64,000 nt of DNA from Thermosynechococcus sp. CL-1 (GTDB lineage Bacteria; Cyanobacteriota; Cyanobacteriia; Thermosynechococcales; Thermosynechococcaceae): NCBI RefSeq assembly GCF_008386235.1, contig NZ_CP040671.1, positions 2,358,001-2,422,000 of the forward strand. The letters are read 5' to 3'. The position numbers were made by a program, and so were the translations under genes. Shown in pieces: positions 51,062 to 59,598 of the stretch; position 1 is the first letter of the stretch; the number at the start of each line of letters is the position of its first letter. The notes beneath the pieces were generated by a model. It saw only the letters and a list, made by a program, of their open reading frames with translations, did not search any database and had not been told where the DNA came from.

Positions 51062-51490
51062 TTAGGGGTTGGAGGGGGATTGACTCATGACCTTCAGCAG
51101 TAGATCCGCCGAAATCATGTTGCATTCCACAACTTTACTGACCAGCGGTGGCCCCACTCGCGAGACAATGATCCCTTGCAGCTCCGGATTATTTCTGACT
51201 GACAGGATAGCAGCACCGATGATGGAACCGGAATCGGGAGCTGGGTTAGTACCATTGGTGGGTAGCATTTTGAGCAACTGGGCGATATCTGTACAACTTG
51301 CCCGTGACACATATTTTGCCAAGGAATCACTCAGCTGCTCAACCATGGTCTTCATCATTTCCGGAGGCAGCGGGCTGGCGCCTTGGGCACGCACTGGTTG
51401 ACCTGCTCCTAGGACAAGGATGCCACCCATCACAAGGGGAATGCCGATAGCCGACTTGAGCAATTGCAACATGTTCAACCTCATGTTCAT
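51062..51490 (-). CDS. Small exported protein of unknown function
   Basis: From ATG 51490 the 142-residue product has a signal peptide (MLQLLKSAIGIPLVMGGILVLGAGQPVRAQG with an Ala-rich cleavage site) and a mature domain including MKTMVEQLSDSLAKYVSRASCTDIAQLLKMLPT, two cysteines (ASCTD and VECNM) and LQGIIVSRVGPPLVSKVVECNMISADLLLKVM. The frame extends to a TTG at 51538 inside clpP, which is less likely. No family was recognised. It lies 28 nt after clpP and 12 nt before tic20 on one strand. Confidence 0.75.
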   Translation of the reverse strand: MNMRLNMLQLLKSAIGIPLVMGGILVLGAGQPVRAQGASPLPPEMMKTMVEQLSDSLAKYVSRASCTDIAQLLKMLPTNGTNPAPDSGSIIGAAILSVRNNPELQGIIVSRVGPPLVSKVVECNMISADLLLKVMSQSPSNP

Positions 51491-51518
51491 TTGAACTCTC
51501 AGCCAATGTGCCAGCAAA

Positions 51519-52115
51519 CTAGCTGTGACGCTCCTCAATCACCCGATCAATCAAGCCGTAGTTTTTTGCCTCTTCGGCGGACATAAAGAAGTCACGATCC
51601 ATATCCCGCTCAATTTTTTCGAGGGGCTGGCCGGTATGGTAGGCGTATAGCTCATTGAGTTGTCGCCGTACCCGTAAAATTTCGCGAGCTTCGATCTCAA
51701 TATCCGTTGCTTGGCCACGGGTACCACCAGAGGGCTGGTGAATCATGATGCGGGAGTGGGGTAGTGCCAACCGTTTGCCTTTGGTACCGGCTGCAAGGAG
51801 GAAAGACCCCATCGAGGCAGCCAGACCCACACAAATGGTGACGACATCGGATTTAATATGTTGCATCGTGTCATAGATTGCCATGCCAGCGGTGACGGAG
51901 CCACCGGGGGAGTTGATGTAGAGCATGATGTCTTTGCCCGGATCTTCGGAGTCAAGGTAGAGCATCACCGCCACAATTTGGTTGGCAATCTCATCATCGA
52001 CTTCTTTACCAAGGAAAATAATCCGCTCGCGATAGAGACGGTTGTAGATGTCAATCCACTGGGTGTAGGGTTCACCGGGCATCCGGTAGGGGACTTTGGG
52101 TACTCCGATGGGCAT
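51519..52115 (-). CDS. clpP: ATP-dependent Clp protease proteolytic subunit
   Basis: ClpP forms the protease chamber served by ClpC/ClpX. The 198-residue protein has the catalytic triad Ser101 (LAASMGSF), His126 ([10 protein letters not shown]) and Asp175 ([11 protein letters not shown]), plus [18 protein letters not shown]. The start is supported by AAGGA before the ATG. The Ser-His-Asp triad is complete, so this is an active ClpP and not a ClpR. The exported-protein gene follows on the same strand. Confidence 0.96.
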   Translation of the reverse strand: MPIGVPKVPYRMPGEPYTQWIDIYNRLYRERIIFLGKEVDDEIANQIVAVMLYLDSEDPGKDIMLYINSPGGSVTAGMAIYDTMQHIKSDVVTICVGLAASMGSFLLAAGTKGKRLALPHSRIMIHQPSGGTRGQATDIEIEAREILRVRRQLNELYAYHTGQPLEKIERDMDRDFFMSAEEAKNYGLIDRVIEERHS

Positions 52116-52207
52116 AGAATCCTTCCACGCTGAGCTATCAACGCCGCAACCTGAGCCACGAAGGCGGCTTTTCTCCCTGATTCTAACCTATTCCAAAGAC
52201 CTTCGCT

Positions 52208-53179
52208 CTAAACCTGGCAGAGGCAGAGGGCAAACCACTGCTGAGGGTCGGTAAAGGCCTTGATCCATCGAAATCCAGCAGCCGTTAATGCCGCCTTGAG
52301 GGCAGCAAGATCAAACTTGCGGGAAATTTCGGTGAGAATCGGTTCACCCACAGTAAAAGTGCACTGAAAATCAAGGGCAGCCAAGGTAACGGTTTGCCGC
52401 TGCTGTGAATCGAGATACATTTCAATTTGCTGGGCAATCGGGTTATAGATGGCGCGATGGGCAAAGGCTGCGGGCTGAAAATTTCCTTGAAAGCGCCAGT
52501 TGAGGTGATGGAGGAGATTGCGGTTAAAGGCAGCCGTCACCCCTTGGGCATCGTTGTAAGCAGGGAGCAAAATACTCGTGTCTTTGATCAGATCCACGCC
52601 CAGCAGGAAATAGTCCCCGTCCCTAAGAACCTGATGAATCTGTTGAAAAAGGGTCTGGCATTCGCTGGGGGAGAGGTTGCCAATGGTGCTACCGAGAAAG
52701 CAGAGCAAGCGCCGAGGTGCCAAGGGGGGCGGTAGGTGCTCTAAGCCCACTTGATAGGTGCCGACAAGACCATGAATACTGAGCTGCGGATAGTCGGCAA
52801 GAAGAGCCATGGCACTGGTTTTGAGGATTGAGCCACTGACATCAATGGGACGATAGTAAAGCCGAGGTTGTACGTGGGCATAGGCCGATAGGAGAAGGCG
52901 AATCTTGCGATCGCTGCCACTGCCAAGTTCCACCAGTTCACAGGCGCCCGTGAGTTGGGCGATCGCCCCGGCGGCGGTCTCTAAAATGCCCAATTCTGTA
53001 CGGGTGGGGTAGTATTCCGGCAGCTCACAGATTTGCTCAAAGAGGCGTGATCCCGCAGCATCGTAGAAGTAGTAGGAGGGAAGAGACTTGGGTTGCTGAG
53101 TCAGACCTCGGATAACATCTTGGCCGTCCCGTTCTGTGGCGAGACTGGGTAAGTGGGTCAGGTGCAGGCGATCGCTCAC
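52208..53179 (-). CDS. egtD: L-histidine N-alpha-methyltransferase EgtD
   Basis: EgtD trimethylates histidine to hercynine, the first step of ergothioneine synthesis, using S-adenosylmethionine. The 323-residue protein (GTG start) has PSYYFYDAAGSRLFEQICELPEYYPTRTELGIL, VELGSGSDRKIRLLLSA, YRPIDVSGSIL, FLGSTIGNLSP and LGVDLIKDTSILLPAYND, all in the order of the EgtD family. EgtB (the sulfur-inserting partner) is not in the window. It lies 29 nt downstream of the permease gene. Confidence 0.93.
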   Translation of the reverse strand: MSDRLHLTHLPSLATERDGQDVIRGLTQQPKSLPSYYFYDAAGSRLFEQICELPEYYPTRTELGILETAAGAIAQLTGACELVELGSGSDRKIRLLLSAYAHVQPRLYYRPIDVSGSILKTSAMALLADYPQLSIHGLVGTYQVGLEHLPPPLAPRRLLCFLGSTIGNLSPSECQTLFQQIHQVLRDGDYFLLGVDLIKDTSILLPAYNDAQGVTAAFNRNLLHHLNWRFQGNFQPAAFAHRAIYNPIAQQIEMYLDSQQRQTVTLAALDFQCTFTVGEPILTEISRKFDLAALKAALTAAGFRWIKAFTDPQQWFALCLCQV

Positions 53180-53208
53180 AGGGAAAGCGGCTCCAGAATG
53201 TGCAGACC

Positions 53209-53877
53209 TTAAGATATTTTAGCCTTTAGCCGCTGCTCCAAACGCCGTCCCCACCACGCGATCGGCAAACTCATTAGCAGGTAGAGAATTAAGGCCAGCG
53301 CATACAGAGGAAATGGCTGGCTACTGTTGCGAATCACCCACACCCGCATCACTGAGGTTAAGTCCACGCCGGCAATCACACTGACAATGGCCGAATCCTT
53401 GAGCATGTAGATAAAGTCATTGACGAGGGGTGGGATCACAATTTGAATGGCTTGGGGCAAAATGATGCGCACAAATCCCTGTTGTTGACTCATGCCTAGG
53501 GAGAGAGCCGCTTCCCGTTGCCCCACATCCACCGCTTGCAGACCCGCACGAAAGACCTCTGCTTCATAGGCGCCATAGTTGAGCGCCAGGGCTGTCACCC
53601 CCGCTGTCCACGCATTCACCCAAGTCGCAAGATTCATCTGGGCTAATACTGCACCGACGCCGTAGTAGAGCAGGAGCAGTTGGGTGATCATGGGGGTATT
53701 GCGCATTAGCTCAATAAAGCCAAGTGCTGGCCAGCGCAGAAACAGAAAGGGGGAGGTGCTCATGGCGGCGAGGACAATGCCTAGCAACACCGCTAGCGGA
53801 AAGGAAATGCCACAGTAAATGAGTGTATTTAGTGCTCCCCGCAAAAAGGCCGGCAGGGCAGCTTGGATCAGTTCCAT
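53209..53877 (-). CDS. Amino-acid ABC transporter permease (HisM/GlnP family)
   Basis: The 222-residue membrane protein has about five helices and the HisM motif ELMRNTPMITQLLLLYYG plus the EAA loop GQREAALSLGMSQQQGFVRIILPQAIQIVIPP. Such permeases act with a family 3 binding protein, like the one at 3908-4825, and an ATPase; neither is adjacent. The ATG is at 53877. It is the first gene on the minus strand after a 532-bp stretch with an insertion-sequence remnant. Confidence 0.92.
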   Translation of the reverse strand: MELIQAALPAFLRGALNTLIYCGISFPLAVLLGIVLAAMSTSPFLFLRWPALGFIELMRNTPMITQLLLLYYGVGAVLAQMNLATWVNAWTAGVTALALNYGAYEAEVFRAGLQAVDVGQREAALSLGMSQQQGFVRIILPQAIQIVIPPLVNDFIYMLKDSAIVSVIAGVDLTSVMRVWVIRNSSQPFPLYALALILYLLMSLPIAWWGRRLEQRLKAKIS

Positions 53878-54047
53878 CGAAGAGATTGGGTTACACCTGT
53901 TGCTCTAACTTAATGAGGGGTTCAGGGAGCTATCAGTCCCGCGCTCTACCTAAAAGGTGAGCGACATGGACTCCCCGCACCTGTCGATTTTCCACCGCGA
54001 CGCGGAAGCCAGCTACGATGGGGACGAGATTAAGTCTTTATCGTACA

Positions 54048-54230
54048 CTACAGTCCAGTCATGTAGTCCTCAATCTCCACCCACACCTCTGCACCACAGA
54101 GGACGGCACAGATGGTCAGACCAATGATGTCAAGGAGTTGATGCTCTAGCAAGTGTTCTGCGCGGGGGTCTTGTAGGGTTTTGACGTGGTCGAGCAGACC
54201 GGCAGAGGGTCGGCATGGTGACATTCCCAC
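54048..54230 (-). pseudogene. Truncated ISAs1/H-repeat family transposase, N-terminal remnant
   Basis: The 60-residue frame ends in LLDHVKTLQDPRAEHLLEHQLLDIIGLTICAVLCGAEVWVEIEDY, the DDE_Tnp_1-associated N-terminal domain of ISAs1 transposases (typical: DPR...R.H.L..IL..AICA...GA..W.EIE.). A stop follows soon after EIEDYMTGL, and no catalytic domain or terminal repeats were found nearby. It is a degraded insertion sequence. Confidence 0.75.
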
Positions 54231-54286
54231 AAACGATTGGCTTACTTTTCTACTATGCGTTTGCTCTAGAAATCCTCGTCCTAGGG

Positions 54287-54316
54287 TTGCGATCGCGCCC
54301 AGCCCCTTGATATACT
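54287..54316 (+). promoter_or_regulatory. Candidate sigma-70 promoter of rpsD
   Basis: TTGCGA (54287-54292) and TATACT (54311-54316) are separated by 18 nt, close to the -35/-10 consensus. The element is about 94 nt upstream of the rpsD ATG. The -35 overlaps a GCGATCGC octamer. Confidence 0.5.
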
Positions 54317-54409
54317 AGGCAAGCTGATTAAGTTGCCCTCGGCACATCAGTCTATTTCTTGCCCATTTTTGGTTGGACACCATCATCACTGTAGGTTGGG
54401 TATAGTTGC

Positions 54410-55018
54410 ATGGCTCGATATCGTGGCCCTCGTTTGAGAATTGTCCGTCGTCTGGGTGAACTGGCTGGTCTCACCCGCAAAGCCCCCAAGCGGAGCTATC
54501 CCCCTGGTCAACACGGCCAAGCCCGCAAAAAGCGCTCGGAATATGCCCTGCGCCTTGACGAAAAGCAAAAACTGCGCTTCAACTACGGGGTTTCGGAGCG
54601 GCAACTGGTGCGCTATGTGCGTAAGGCCCGTCGGGTCAGTGGTTCCACGGGGCAAACCCTTCTACAGTTACTGGAAATGCGGCTGGATAACACCGTTTTC
54701 CGCCTTGGAATGGCACCAACGATTCCAGCCGCCCGCCAACTGGTGAATCATGGCCATATTCTGGTCAATGGTCGCAGCGTTTCTATTCCCAGCTATCAGT
54801 GCCGTCCGGGGGACGTGATTACGGTTCGCGATAATGAGCGATCGCGCCGCTTGGTGGAAACCAACCTGCAAAATCCCGGACTTGCCAATCTTCCCAGCCA
54901 CTTGGAACTGGATAAAAGCACCCTCACCGGCAGAGTCACCGGTATTGTCGAACGGCAATGGGTGGCTCTCCAAGTCAATGAACTCCTCGTGGTTGAGTAC
55001 TACTCCCGCAAACTCTAG
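54410..55018 (+). CDS. rpsD: 30S ribosomal protein S4
   Basis: S4 nucleates assembly of the 30S subunit and binds 16S rRNA. The 202-residue protein has the N-terminal region [16 protein letters not shown] (without the zinc-binding CxxC pairs seen in some bacteria), [31 protein letters not shown], and the S4 RNA-binding domain [34 protein letters not shown]. Prokaryotic length is normal. prfA follows 18 nt later. Confidence 0.97.
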   Translation: MARYRGPRLRIVRRLGELAGLTRKAPKRSYPPGQHGQARKKRSEYALRLDEKQKLRFNYGVSERQLVRYVRKARRVSGSTGQTLLQLLEMRLDNTVFRLGMAPTIPAARQLVNHGHILVNGRSVSIPSYQCRPGDVITVRDNERSRRLVETNLQNPGLANLPSHLELDKSTLTGRVTGIVERQWVALQVNELLVVEYYSRKL

Positions 55019-56131
<1,113 letters not shown>

Positions 56132-56140
56132 GAGGATCAA

Positions 56141-56410
56141 ATGACCAAATTTGTGGCTTGGGGACGCTACTGTGAAGATGTCCTTGAACGGCGTTCCCCC
56201 CATCGCCAAGCACACCTCGACGGCCTTGCGGTTCAAAAAGCCCAAGGGGTGCTCATCACCATTGGTCCTACGAAAGACCTGCGCTACTTTTTTGCCATTT
56301 ACGAGGCGGATAGCGAAGAGACCGTGCGCCAATTGATTGAAAACGACCCCTACTGGCAGCATCAGGTGTGGACAGAGTACAGCATTCATGAGTGGATCCA
56401 AGCCCTCTAG
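56141..56410 (+). CDS. YCII-related protein
   Basis: The 89-residue protein has the YCII fold: FVAWGRYCEDVLERRSPHRQAHLDGLAVQKAQGVLITIGP, TKDLRYFFAIYEADSEETVRQLIENDPYW and HQVWTEYSIHEWIQAL. The His/Asp pair in RSPHRQAHLD and NDPYW resembles the pseudo-catalytic pair of YciI. These proteins have no firm function. Start AGGAGG precedes the ATG. It is 9 nt downstream of prfA. Confidence 0.9.
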   Translation: MTKFVAWGRYCEDVLERRSPHRQAHLDGLAVQKAQGVLITIGPTKDLRYFFAIYEADSEETVRQLIENDPYWQHQVWTEYSIHEWIQAL

Positions 56411-56435
56411 AGGCGAGGGCGGATCCGAAACTCAC

Positions 56436-57644
56436 TTAGGGCGCAAGGGCATTGCCCCGCATCAGGCTACCAATCGTTTTTGCCGTAATTTTCAACTGCA
56501 CTAAGGGATTAGCCGGCACCACCGTCTTGTAGAGGTAGCTATCGAAGGTGAGCTTCTGTACATCAATATCGCTACACATCTCCACAAAGGCCTCACGGGT
56601 GGCATCGGAGCGATAAAAGACCCGTTGCAACAGATCTAACACTAGGTACGTCATGCCGTAGGCTTTGTCCCAGCGCTTCAGGTACAGCTTGAGATCTGCT
56701 TCGGTGGGGATACGGCGACCGCTGTTGGAGGTTTCAACAATCGTTTCAGCGCACATGCGGGCTGACTTGGCGGCAAAGTAAATGCCTTCCCCTGAAGATT
56801 TCGTGACCGTACCGGCTGCATCTCCCACCAGAGCCACGCGACCGACCACCCGCCGCGGCCGAGGATGCTCAGGAATGGGGTGAGCTTCCACTTTAATAAT
56901 TTGCCCCCCTTCCAGTTTGGCAGCAGCACGGGCGCGGATTCCCGCCTGCAGCTCCCGAATGCGGTCTTTGTTGACCTTCATGGTGCCGGTACCCACGGCC
57001 ACATGGTCATATTTCGGGAAAACCCATGCATAGAAGTCTGGGGACACGTCATCCCCCACGTACATTTCTGCCAACTCGTTGTAGTAGGCCATTTTGTCCT
57101 CAGGCAGGCGGATGCGCTCCTGATAGGCAATGGCGTAGTTGTAATCGCCGGCATCAATTTCCTTGGCAATGCGGGAATTTGCCCCATCGGCACCAATCAC
57201 CACATCCACTTCAAGGGTCTGAGCTGTGCCATCCTCTTGGACATAGTGGAGGGTGTAGGGCTGATCGCTGGTGGCGGGCTGCTCCAGCTTAAAGACGGTG
57301 CCATTGATCAAGTTGGCGCCCAAATCCGCTGCCCGATTGCGCATAAAGCTATCGAGGACTTCGCGGCGACACATACCGATATACTCGTGGTCTTTGAGGG
57401 TATGGCCAATGTTCACCTCGATATTGGAGGGGGAAATCATCTTCATTTTGCGCACGCGGCGGTCAATGATTTCCGGCGGCAAGTCAAATTCACTGACCAT
57501 GCACAGGGGGATCGCACCGCCACAGGGCTTGGCATTGTCTAATTTACGTTCAAAGAGATAGGTCTGGATTCCGGCTTTGGCTAAGGTTTCGGCGGCTGAG
57601 GAACCCGCTGGACCACCACCGACCACTGCTACCCGAAGTGACAA
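56436..57644 (-). CDS. chlP: Geranylgeranyl reductase ChlP
   Basis: ChlP reduces the geranylgeranyl group of chlorophyll and free geranylgeranyl diphosphate to phytyl. The protein starts with LRVAVVGGGPAGSSAAETLAKAG (FAD Rossmann motif), then CGGAIPLCMVSEF, EYIGMCRREVLDSFMRNRA, DVVIGADGANSRIAK and PRRVVGRVALVGDAAGTVTKSSGEGI. There is no ATG; TTG codons lie at 57671 and 57644. The later TTG (start MSLRVAVV, 402 residues) has GGGAG 8 nt upstream and fits the candidate promoter, whose start point would be close to 57677, so it is preferred. Confidence 0.95.
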   Translation of the reverse strand: MSLRVAVVGGGPAGSSAAETLAKAGIQTYLFERKLDNAKPCGGAIPLCMVSEFDLPPEIIDRRVRKMKMISPSNIEVNIGHTLKDHEYIGMCRREVLDSFMRNRAADLGANLINGTVFKLEQPATSDQPYTLHYVQEDGTAQTLEVDVVIGADGANSRIAKEIDAGDYNYAIAYQERIRLPEDKMAYYNELAEMYVGDDVSPDFYAWVFPKYDHVAVGTGTMKVNKDRIRELQAGIRARAAAKLEGGQIIKVEAHPIPEHPRPRRVVGRVALVGDAAGTVTKSSGEGIYFAAKSARMCAETIVETSNSGRRIPTEADLKLYLKRWDKAYGMTYLVLDLLQRVFYRSDATREAFVEMCSDIDVQKLTFDSYLYKTVVPANPLVQLKITAKTIGSLMRGNALAP

Positions 57645-57683
57645 CGGACGACTCCCAATTTTGGCTAACAAACAACAGCTTGG

Positions 57684-57712
57684 ATACTATCACGGCAATT
57701 TTTTGTCTTCAA
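57684..57712 (-). promoter_or_regulatory. Candidate promoter of chlP
   Basis: On the minus strand TTGAAG (57707-57712) and TAGTAT (57684-57689) are separated by 17 nt. Transcription would start near 57677, leaving about 33 nt of leader to the TTG at 57644. Confidence 0.45.
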
Positions 57713-57840
57713 GGATTTAATCCCGAAAAGCCGCATCTGTAACAGTTTTCAACATTTGGCCATCGTTGATCCGTTAGGATAGATCTATCTATGGATTCAG
57801 AATTGATCCAGCGTGCGGACTGTAGCAGAAGCTACCCAAT

Positions 57841-57869
57841 TTGTCTCTCGCGGTGGAGAATGGTATCAT
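57841..57869 (+). promoter_or_regulatory. Candidate promoter of gpmI
   Basis: TTGTCT (57841-57846) and TATCAT (57864-57869) are separated by 17 nt. The element lies 58 nt upstream of the gpmI ATG. Confidence 0.4.
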
Positions 57870-57926
57870 TTGCGAGGTTGTACAATTTACACCATTTCCC
57901 AGAGAAGTTTAAGGTAGGGCATTCAC

Positions 57927-59522
57927 ATGGCATCGTCTCCTGTTGCGCCCGTTGTTTTGATGATTTTGGATGGCTGGGGCTATCGCGAAGAGACCTACGG
58001 TAATGCGATCGCTAGCGCCAATACGCCTGTCATGGACAGTTTGTGGCAAGCCTACCCCCACACATTGATTTGCACCTCTGGGAAGGCGGTGGGACTCCCC
58101 AAGGGTCAAATGGGTAACTCCGAGGTGGGGCACTTAAATATCGGTGCTGGGCGCATTGTTCCCCAAGAGTTGGTGCGCATTTCCGATGCCGTTGAAGATG
58201 GTAGCCTCTTTAGCAATCCCGTCCTTGTGAAGCTCTGCCAAACTGTGCAGGAGCGCAAGGGCAAGCTGCATTTTATCGGCCTGTGTTCTGCAGGCGGGGT
58301 GCATTCCCACATTGATCATCTGTACGGCTTGGTGGAACTGGCCAAGCGCCATGAGTTACCGGCCTGTATTCATGCCATTACCGATGGTCGCGATACACCC
58401 CCCCGCGATGCCGCAGGTGTCCTTGAGGAATTGGAGCAACGCCTGAAAACCATTGGCTGCGGACGAATTGTGACGGTGAGTGGTCGCTACTATGCCATGG
58501 ATCGCGATCGCCGTTGGGATCGCACCGAGGCGGCCTACCGCGTCATGACCAGCAATGAGAATATTCAACCCCTGCGGGCGGTGGATGTGGCCAGTAAGTC
58601 CTATGCCCAAGATATTGGCGATGAATTTATTGTCCCCACGCGCATTGCTGAAGGAGCCGTTGAACCCGGCGATGGTGTGGTGTTCTTTAATTTCCGTCCC
58701 GATCGCGCCCGCCAACTCACCCAAGCCTTTATTGACCCTGATTTTAGCGGCTTTGAACGGACGCTAATTACGCCCTTGGAATACGTGACCTTCACCCAAT
58801 ACGATGTTAACTTTAAATGTGGTGTCGCCTTCCCGCCCCAAAACCTCAATCATATCCTTGGGGAAGTGATTGCCGAGCATGGCCTGAAGCAACTGCGGGC
58901 AGCGGAAACGGAAAAATATGCCCACGTCACCTATTTCTTCAATGGCGGCCTTGAGGAACCCTTCCCCGGCGAAGATCGCATTCTTATCCCCAGTCCAATG
59001 GTGGCCACCTACGATCAAGCGCCAGCCATGTCTGCCCTTGCCGTAACAGAAGCGGTTAAGGAGGCCATTGAGAAACAGGAATATGCCCTAATTGTGGTGA
59101 ACTTTGCTAACCCCGATATGGTGGGGCACACGGGGCAGATGGAAGCTACCATTCAAGCCATTGAAACTGTGGATCGCTGTGTAGGCGTATTGGTGGAAGC
59201 AACAACAAAGGTGGGGGGCACGCTGCTGATTACCGCTGATCATGGCAACGCTGAGTACATGATTGACGAGGACGGTAACCCTTGGACGGCTCACACCACC
59301 AACCCCGTTCCCTTCATCTTGGTGGAAGGGGAGAAACGCAAAATCCCCGGCCATGCTACAGATGTGAGCCTGCGAGAGGATGGGTGTCTGGCGGATATTG
59401 CGCCAACAATTCTGGAAATTTTGGGGCTGCCTCAACCCCCTGAGATGACCGGGCGATCGCTGATTGCCAGTGCCCCCTATGAAACGCGCCTCAATCGCAC
59501 CCCAGTCTCTGTGAAGGTCTAA
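57927..59522 (+). CDS. gpmI: 2,3-bisphosphoglycerate-independent phosphoglycerate mutase
   Basis: GpmI interconverts 3- and 2-phosphoglycerate with two Mn ions. The 531-residue protein has VVLMILDGWGYREE, the phosphoserine site MGNSEVGHLNIGAGR, ITDGRDTPPRDAAG, GRYYAMDRDRRWDR and the second metal site LLITADHGNAEYM and TAHTTNPVPF. Length is typical. It has its own candidate promoter and lies upstream of the ABC exporter gene, separated by a 76-nt gap. Confidence 0.96.
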   Translation: MASSPVAPVVLMILDGWGYREETYGNAIASANTPVMDSLWQAYPHTLICTSGKAVGLPKGQMGNSEVGHLNIGAGRIVPQELVRISDAVEDGSLFSNPVLVKLCQTVQERKGKLHFIGLCSAGGVHSHIDHLYGLVELAKRHELPACIHAITDGRDTPPRDAAGVLEELEQRLKTIGCGRIVTVSGRYYAMDRDRRWDRTEAAYRVMTSNENIQPLRAVDVASKSYAQDIGDEFIVPTRIAEGAVEPGDGVVFFNFRPDRARQLTQAFIDPDFSGFERTLITPLEYVTFTQYDVNFKCGVAFPPQNLNHILGEVIAEHGLKQLRAAETEKYAHVTYFFNGGLEEPFPGEDRILIPSPMVATYDQAPAMSALAVTEAVKEAIEKQEYALIVVNFANPDMVGHTGQMEATIQAIETVDRCVGVLVEATTKVGGTLLITADHGNAEYMIDEDGNPWTAHTTNPVPFILVEGEKRKIPGHATDVSLREDGCLADIAPTILEILGLPQPPEMTGRSLIASAPYETRLNRTPVSVKV

Positions 59523-59554
59523 GGGCATTCTCAACCCAAGAGCGACGGCAGAAA

Positions 59555-59574
59555 ATTTTAAGAAATCTTAAAAT
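59555..59574. promoter_or_regulatory. Twenty-base dyad upstream of the ABC exporter gene
   Basis: ATTTTAAGA-AA-TCTTAAAAT is a perfect 9-bp inverted repeat with a 2-nt centre, 24 nt before the ABC exporter ATG. A similar TTAAGAAAT-CTTAA core occurs at 7077-7093. It could be a regulator-binding site, though AT-rich symmetry also arises by chance. Confidence 0.45.
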
Positions 59575-59598
59575 AGGAACAGTGCTTGTCCTGTTTTT

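Larger units (their letters stand above)
53878..54409. other. Intergenic stretch with transposase remnant and the rpsD promoter
   Basis: The 532 bp between the permease gene (minus) and rpsD (plus) hold no intact gene. 54048-54230 carries an ISAs1 transposase N-terminal remnant. A stop-to-stop frame of about 35 codons on the minus strand (about 53933-54037, with VPIVAGFRVAVEN and VAHLLGRARD) has no start codon and no recognised family; it may be further decayed element sequence. The rpsD promoter is at 54287-54316. Confidence 0.5.

Noticed and set aside
53878-54047. Possible riboswitch or structured leader before the permease gene
   Set aside because: No known riboswitch core was recognised, and the GGTG/CACC pairing is weak; the region may be decayed mobile DNA.
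57791-58003. 70-codon open frame before gpmI
   Set aside because: It overlaps the gpmI start and the promoter candidate, and the product has no family match.
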